Assembly (NCBI GenBank): GCA_028692055.1
Contig: JAQUYA010000017.1
Coordinates: 1-41,408 of the forward strand
DNA: 41,408 bases
Reading direction: 5' to 3'
Source: Lachnospiraceae bacterium
GTDB taxonomy: Bacteria; Bacillota; Clostridia; Lachnospirales; Lachnospiraceae
Position 1 is the stretch's first letter. Every line of letters starts with the position of its first letter. Below are positions 38,016 through 41,408 of this stretch, in pieces. The notes beneath the pieces were generated by a model. The model had not been told where the DNA came from. It saw only the letters and a program-made list of their open reading frames with translations, and did not search any database. A program made the translations under genes and the position numbers.

Positions 38016-39917
38016 ATGCCAGGACCAGGTTCAAGACACAGCGGAAGACCCGTTACAAAACCAAAGAACGCAGGAGCAACCATCAAACGTATTTTCTCCT
38101 ATATGTCAGGTTCCAAAGCATTACTATTCTTAGTTGCAATAGGTATATTAATCAGTTCTTCCGTACAAATTATAGGAACTGCATTTTTAAAAAGAATTAT
38201 TGATGATTATCTGGAACCATTGATAAAGAATTATGATGCATCCGTTATGGCGGCTTTTGCATATGCGATTCTTACGATGCTGTTCATCTATCTGTGTGGT
38301 GCAGCCGCAACCTTTATGTATAGTCGATTGATGCTTCGTGTATCAACGAGTACCTTATATAAGATAAGAACCGATATGTATGCGAAGATGGAAGCACTTC
38401 CAATCAAATATTTTGATACCCATTCACATGGCGACCTTATGAGTCATTACACAAATGATGCCGATGCGATTCGTGAAATGCTGAGTAATAGTGTGGCGAA
38501 CTTTTTCGCTTCTGCAATTACCGTGATTGGTGTATTTGCTATGATGGTGGTATACAGCTGGCAATTAACCATATTGGTTATCCTGATGCTCTTTGTCATG
38601 TTCAATGTGATTAAAGTAATCGGAGGTAAGAGTGGTGCATACTTTATGAAACAGCAGGTAGCACTGGGAAAAGTAAATGGCTATATTGAGGAAATGATAG
38701 AAGGACAGAAGGTAGTAAAGGTATTCTGCCACGAAGATGCTTCTAAACAGGAATTTTCAGAGTTAAATGGCAATTTGTGTGAGGCGGCAACCAATGCCAA
38801 TACCTTTGCCAATATTTTAATGCCAATCATGGGAAACCTGTCCCATGTGTTATATGCGATTACAGCAATGGCAGGTGGGGTGCTCGCGATTTACAATATC
38901 ATTACACTTGGTACGGTAGTTGCATTCCTGCAATATACCAGAAGTTTTTCACAGCCCATTACACAGATTTCCCAGCAGTTCAACTCCGTATTAACAGCAC
39001 TTGCAGGTGCGGAAAGAATCTTCAATCTCATCGATGAAGAGCCGGAAGTAAATGACGGATATGTCACATTAGTGAATGCCAATATTGATGAAGACGGAAA
39101 TATTACAGAGAGCAATACCAGAACCGGCACGTGGGCATGGAAACATCCACACAAAGCAGACGGTACCACAACGTATGTAAAAGTAGAAGGTAAAGTGGAA
39201 TTTGATAATGTCGTATTTGGATATGAAGAAAATAAAACTGTATTAAACGGTATTTCCCTCTATGCGAAACCGGGACAAAAAATAGCCTTTGTTGGTTCAA
39301 CCGGTGCCGGAAAGACTACTATTACAAACTTAATCAACCGTTTCTATGATGTACCTGACGGTAAGATTCGTTATGATGGCATTAACATTAACAAGATTAA
39401 AAAAGATGATTTGCGACGTTCTCTTTCAATGGTGCTACAGGATACCCATTTATTTACCGGAACTGTGATGGACAATATCCGTTATGGTAAATTAGATGCC
39501 ACGGAACAAGAAGTAAAGGAAGCAGCAAAGCTGGCAAATGCAGATTCCTTTATCAGGCATTTGCCAGAGGGTTACCAGACGATGCTGACCTCTGATGGAG
39601 CTAATCTTTCACAGGGACAAAGACAGTTACTCGCTATCGCAAGAGCAGCCGTTGCGAATCCACCCGTATTGATTCTGGACGAAGCAACCTCCTCGATTGA
39701 TACCAGAACAGAATCCTTGATTGAAAAAGGAATGGATTCCCTCATGAAAGGCAGAACCGTCTTCGTAATCGCCCACAGACTTTCTACAGTTCGCAACTCA
39801 CATGCCATTATGGTATTAGAGAATGGTGAAATTATCGAACGGGGCAACCATGATGACCTCATTGCACAACATGGAAAATACTACCAGCTTTATACAGGTA
39901 TGTTTGAACTTGCGTGA
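38016..39917 (+). CDS. ABC exporter half-transporter, catalytic partner
   Basis: This 633-aa protein has six membrane helices and an ABC domain with consensus Walker A GSTGAGKTT (about 428-436), Walker B LILDEATSS with catalytic Glu, and the switch His (FVIAHRLST). The signature is LSQGQ instead of LSGGQ, so it pairs asymmetrically with the partner's SGGQ. The Gly/Pro-rich N-terminus (MPGPGSRHSGRPVTKPKNAG) and an insert of about 40 residues before the ATPase domain are common in this half. Start 38016 is set by AAGGAGATG and the preceding stop; the in-frame ATG at 37965 overlaps the partner. Confidence 0.93.
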   Translation: MPGPGSRHSGRPVTKPKNAGATIKRIFSYMSGSKALLFLVAIGILISSSVQIIGTAFLKRIIDDYLEPLIKNYDASVMAAFAYAILTMLFIYLCGAAATFMYSRLMLRVSTSTLYKIRTDMYAKMEALPIKYFDTHSHGDLMSHYTNDADAIREMLSNSVANFFASAITVIGVFAMMVVYSWQLTILVILMLFVMFNVIKVIGGKSGAYFMKQQVALGKVNGYIEEMIEGQKVVKVFCHEDASKQEFSELNGNLCEAATNANTFANILMPIMGNLSHVLYAITAMAGGVLAIYNIITLGTVVAFLQYTRSFSQPITQISQQFNSVLTALAGAERIFNLIDEEPEVNDGYVTLVNANIDEDGNITESNTRTGTWAWKHPHKADGTTTYVKVEGKVEFDNVVFGYEENKTVLNGISLYAKPGQKIAFVGSTGAGKTTITNLINRFYDVPDGKIRYDGININKIKKDDLRRSLSMVLQDTHLFTGTVMDNIRYGKLDATEQEVKEAAKLANADSFIRHLPEGYQTMLTSDGANLSQGQRQLLAIARAAVANPPVLILDEATSSIDTRTESLIEKGMDSLMKGRTVFVIAHRLSTVRNSHAIMVLENGEIIERGNHDDLIAQHGKYYQLYTGMFELA

Positions 39918-40247
39918 TTCAGCTGAAACGAGTTCTACATTTATGAAGCAGCCACAAATATTCTCATGTACTAACCATAATAAAGGCACCTAAAAATTGT
40001 AAGATATTGAGTTATATTTTAATTATGTCAGAAACTATCTGTGGCTGTTTTGATAGAGATGCAGTGACTACACGCTTAGGTACTGGTACCGACCGCCCTT
40101 ATCCTCTATTTATTATTTATTTTTTTCCTTATAAAATCATCTTCGTATATCCTTGTTACTCGTGTTAGCTTTTGTCACAATACTTTCCGCTTCAAAAAAG
40201 TCAATAATCGCAAAAATAATTTTAAAATGCATAAAATTTTTTTTACT
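39918..40247. other. Gene-poor stretch after the ABC operon
   Basis: No convincing gene is seen. There is an 8-bp inverted repeat, CAGCCACA (39949-39956) and TGTGGCTG (40040-40047), 83 nt apart. A weak promoter (TTGTAA 39997-40002, 17 bp, TAATTA 40020-40025) could give a transcript of about 250 nt ending at the terminator at 40248. A 47-codon frame (40025-40168, +) and a 31-codon frame (40137-40232, -) lack ribosome-binding sites. Confidence 0.4.
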
Positions 40248-40281
40248 AACTACCATGCAAGAGCAGCATGGTAGTTTTTTT
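40248..40281 (+). terminator. Strong intrinsic terminator without an obvious gene
   Basis: AACTACCATGC (40248-40258) pairs perfectly with GCATGGTAGTT (40266-40276), loop of 7 nt, followed by seven T. It lies 330 bp after the ABC operon, so it may end an unseen small RNA or a decayed gene, or serve as the operon's late terminator. Confidence 0.85.
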
Positions 40282-40388
40282 GACTTTTTAGAAGTTTCAA
40301 GTAGAAAACTGTGCCAAGCAAACCCAATTCACAAGAACATACGAAGCTAATATTTAAAAGCTTTAAAGCCAGAAAGGAATTGAAAATT

Positions 40389-40550
40389 ATGAATAATCAA
40401 TTCGATGTAAACATTGCAATTAATAAAACTGCTCTTGAAATTTTACGGAATTATTTAAAGAATAATCAAATTGCAGAATTAGGAAATATGACTCAAGACA
40501 TGATAATTTTTTCAATAGAAGACGCACTAAACAGAAAGGTAGGTTGTTAA
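40389..40550 (+). CDS. Small hypothetical protein (accessory region)
   Basis: I do not recognise this 53-aa protein. It is mostly helical (NKTALEILRNYLKNNQIAEL and DMIIFSIEDALNRKVGC). It starts at 40389 with AGAAAGG 11 nt upstream and ends one base before the ATG of the ArdC-like gene, so the two are translated together. Small helical proteins of this kind occur beside ArdC-N-like genes on mobile elements, which is an impression, not a demonstrated link. Confidence 0.6.
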   Translation: MNNQFDVNIAINKTALEILRNYLKNNQIAELGNMTQDMIIFSIEDALNRKVGC

Positions 40551-40551
40551 T

Positions 40552-40854
40552 ATGACAAATACAGAAATAATTATTAGAGAAGCAATTAAAAAAGGTCTTT
40601 ATACAGAAAAAGAAGTTAATGAACTTATTGCAAGAGGTTATACAGTTCCATTACATACATATACAGAATGGATTAATATGGGTTGTCAGGTTTCCAAAGG
40701 AGAAAAAGCAAAAATTGAAACTAAACTTTGGAAATTTACAAATAAAAAGACGAAAGGGGATAAACCAGATGAAGAAAAAGCATATAATCATTATTACTTA
40801 GCTAAAGCATTTTTATTTGATGCATCGCAAGTGGAAGGAATAAAAAGTAATTAA
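40552..40854 (+). CDS. ArdC N-terminal-domain-like protein
   Basis: The 100-aa protein resembles the N-terminal, single-stranded-DNA-binding domain of the antirestriction protein ArdC. TYTEWINMGCQVSKGEKAKI matches the usual W--LG--V-KGEK pattern, and AKAFLFDASQVEG matches the family's VFD-SQTEG end. The metalloprotease half of ArdC is absent, so this is a domain-only form. Such genes are typical of plasmids, integrative elements and phages and suggest horizontal transfer here. The start follows the previous stop by 1 nt. Confidence 0.65.
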   Translation: MTNTEIIIREAIKKGLYTEKEVNELIARGYTVPLHTYTEWINMGCQVSKGEKAKIETKLWKFTNKKTKGDKPDEEKAYNHYYLAKAFLFDASQVEGIKSN

Positions 40855-40863
40855 AAAATTTGT

Positions 40864-40939
40864 AACTTATTAATATTGTAAAGCCTCTGGCTACCGTGTT
40901 ATACTTCTTGTATATAGTAGCAGGGGAGAAGAAAAGGAG
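40864..40939 (+). repeat. 76-bp promoter/leader cassette, copy 1
   Basis: This 76-bp unit recurs at 41214-41289 with five substitutions. It contains a promoter, TTGTAA (40877-40882), 17 bp, TTATAC (40900-40905), a nested dyad GCTAC/GTAGC around TATAC-ttctt-GTATA overlapping the -10, and at its end the ribosome-binding site AAAAGGAG. It drives the coiled-coil gene at 40945. Confidence 0.85.
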
Positions 40940-40944
40940 TAATT

Positions 40945-41202
40945 ATGGTAGATAATGAATTGTTAAATGCAATAGAATATTTATTAGATAAAAAATTGGA
41001 ATTAATGGAAAATAAATTTGATGAGAAATTTGAATCAGTAGAAAAGAGATTTGATAGTGTAGAAATTCAAATAAAAGCATCTGAAAGAATGTTGAAAAAC
41101 GAAATTCGAAATTCTGAATATTTGATACTTGACGAAGTAGAACGAGTTCATAACATTCTTGAAAAACATATACATGATACAAACAAACACCTTGTTGGTT
41201 GA
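40945..41202 (+). CDS. Small coiled-coil protein
   Basis: This 85-aa, highly charged protein is predicted to be one long coiled coil with heptad-like spacing (KKLELMENKFDEKFESVEKR, then IRNSEYLILDEVERVHNILE). Its function is unknown. Similar short coiled-coil proteins occur in Lachnospiraceae, but no characterised family can be named. It follows cassette copy 1, with AAAGGAG about 5 nt before the ATG. No terminator follows before cassette copy 2. Confidence 0.75.
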   Translation: MVDNELLNAIEYLLDKKLELMENKFDEKFESVEKRFDSVEIQIKASERMLKNEIRNSEYLILDEVERVHNILEKHIHDTNKHLVG

Positions 41203-41213
41203 TATATTAAGCA

Positions 41214-41289
41214 AACTTATTAATATTGTAAAGCCTCTGGCTACTGTGCTATACTTCTTGTACATAGTAGCTGCGGAGAAGAAAAGGAG
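41214..41289 (+). repeat. 76-bp promoter/leader cassette, copy 2
   Basis: This is a direct repeat of 40864-40939, 350 bp downstream, 71 of 76 positions identical. The promoter-like TTGTAA-N17-CTATAC and the dyad are kept. Instead of a gene, the ATG at 41297 opens only five codons before a stop, so the downstream gene copy appears to be lost or replaced. Confidence 0.85.
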
Positions 41290-41336
41290 ACCAGCTATGA
41301 AAAGTCAAGTATAAATTAGCAAAAAATTACTTTTCT

Positions 41337-41408
41337 CTATCGATGGTACAAAAGGGTAACTTTAATAGAGCTCCCTAAGGGTGCTTTTTCAAAATCTATC
41401 GATATTGA
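41337..41408 (-). pseudogene. Possible 3' end of a minus-strand reading frame cut by the window
   Basis: On the minus strand an open frame enters from the window edge and ends at 41337 (last residues KAPLGSSIKVTLLYHR). It could be the end of a gene or a chance frame of 23 codons. A 9-bp direct repeat, TCTATCGAT (41336-41344 and 41395-41403), frames this stretch, and AGCTCCC/GGGTGCT (41369-41385) with five T forms a weak terminator on the plus strand. Confidence 0.2.

Noticed and set aside
40025-40168. 47-codon plus-strand frame after the ABC operon
   Set aside because: No ribosome-binding site, and the C-terminal half looks like random AT-rich translation; kept only as a note in the gap description.
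40137-40350. 31-codon minus-strand frame (40137-40232) and 65-codon plus-strand frame (40153-40350)
   Set aside because: No ribosome-binding sites; the longer frame runs through the terminator at 40248, which makes it implausible.
40864-41289. CRISPR array
   Set aside because: Only two copies of a 76-bp unit 350 bp apart, with a gene between them; unit and spacing do not fit CRISPR.

Overview
The window looks like the replication-origin region of a low-GC, motile, anaerobic Firmicute, most likely a member of the Lachnospiraceae. The evidence is the order oriC-dnaA-dnaN-yaaA-recF-gyrB-gyrA, AT-rich codon use, genes mostly co-oriented with replication, an Mbh/Mrp-type antiporter operon, and chemotaxis and YjfB motility proteins. 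Species cannot be fixed from the sequence alone. No rRNA, tRNA or CRISPR array was seen.

Layout. 1-9100: origin and replication/topology genes, with DnaA-box clusters on both sides of dnaA (a bipartite origin). 9100-14800: YbaK-type deacylase, a Crp/Fnr regulator whose own promoter carries a palindrome, a CPA2 cation/proton antiporter, a small membrane protein, a membrane-anchored D,D-carboxypeptidase and trmB. 14859-24241: a ten-gene, tightly packed operon for a multisubunit Na+/H+ antiporter. Its gene order matches the antiporter half of archaeal membrane-bound hydrogenase (Mbh), but it has four NuoL/M/N-type subunits, a free MbhD-like subunit, an MbhE-MrpB fusion and no hydrogenase or standard MrpA. 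24322-28377: mntP, a Cof-type HAD phosphatase, a chemoreceptor, a MITE-like palindrome flanked by 11-bp repeats, and a 58-aa YjfB protein on the minus strand. 28628-30966: DUF2975, YozG-like HTH and DUF4173 membrane protein. 31038-33859: an unrecognised protein with a nuclease-like motif and a winged helix, then xpt, exodeoxyribonuclease III and a nicotinamidase-like hydrolase. 33890-39917: an ABC-F ATPase diverging from a MarR-heterodimeric ABC exporter operon. 39918-41408: a gene-poor accessory tail with a strong orphan terminator, two small genes (one with an ArdC-N-like domain) and a 76-bp promoter/leader cassette present twice, in front of a coiled-coil gene and then of an aborted reading frame.

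Gene relations. Ion homeostasis dominates: the Mrp/Mbh-like complex, the CPA2 antiporter and MntP all exchange or export cations. Recurrent regulatory design is visible: several promoters carry palindromes within the -35/-10 spacer (Crp, MarR operon, tail cassette) or inverted repeats around them (DUF2975). At least five unrelated genes share the same 16-nt ribosome-binding block, AGAAAGGCAWGGTTAT followed by 4 nt and ATG. It reads like an interrupted complement of the 16S rRNA 3' end.
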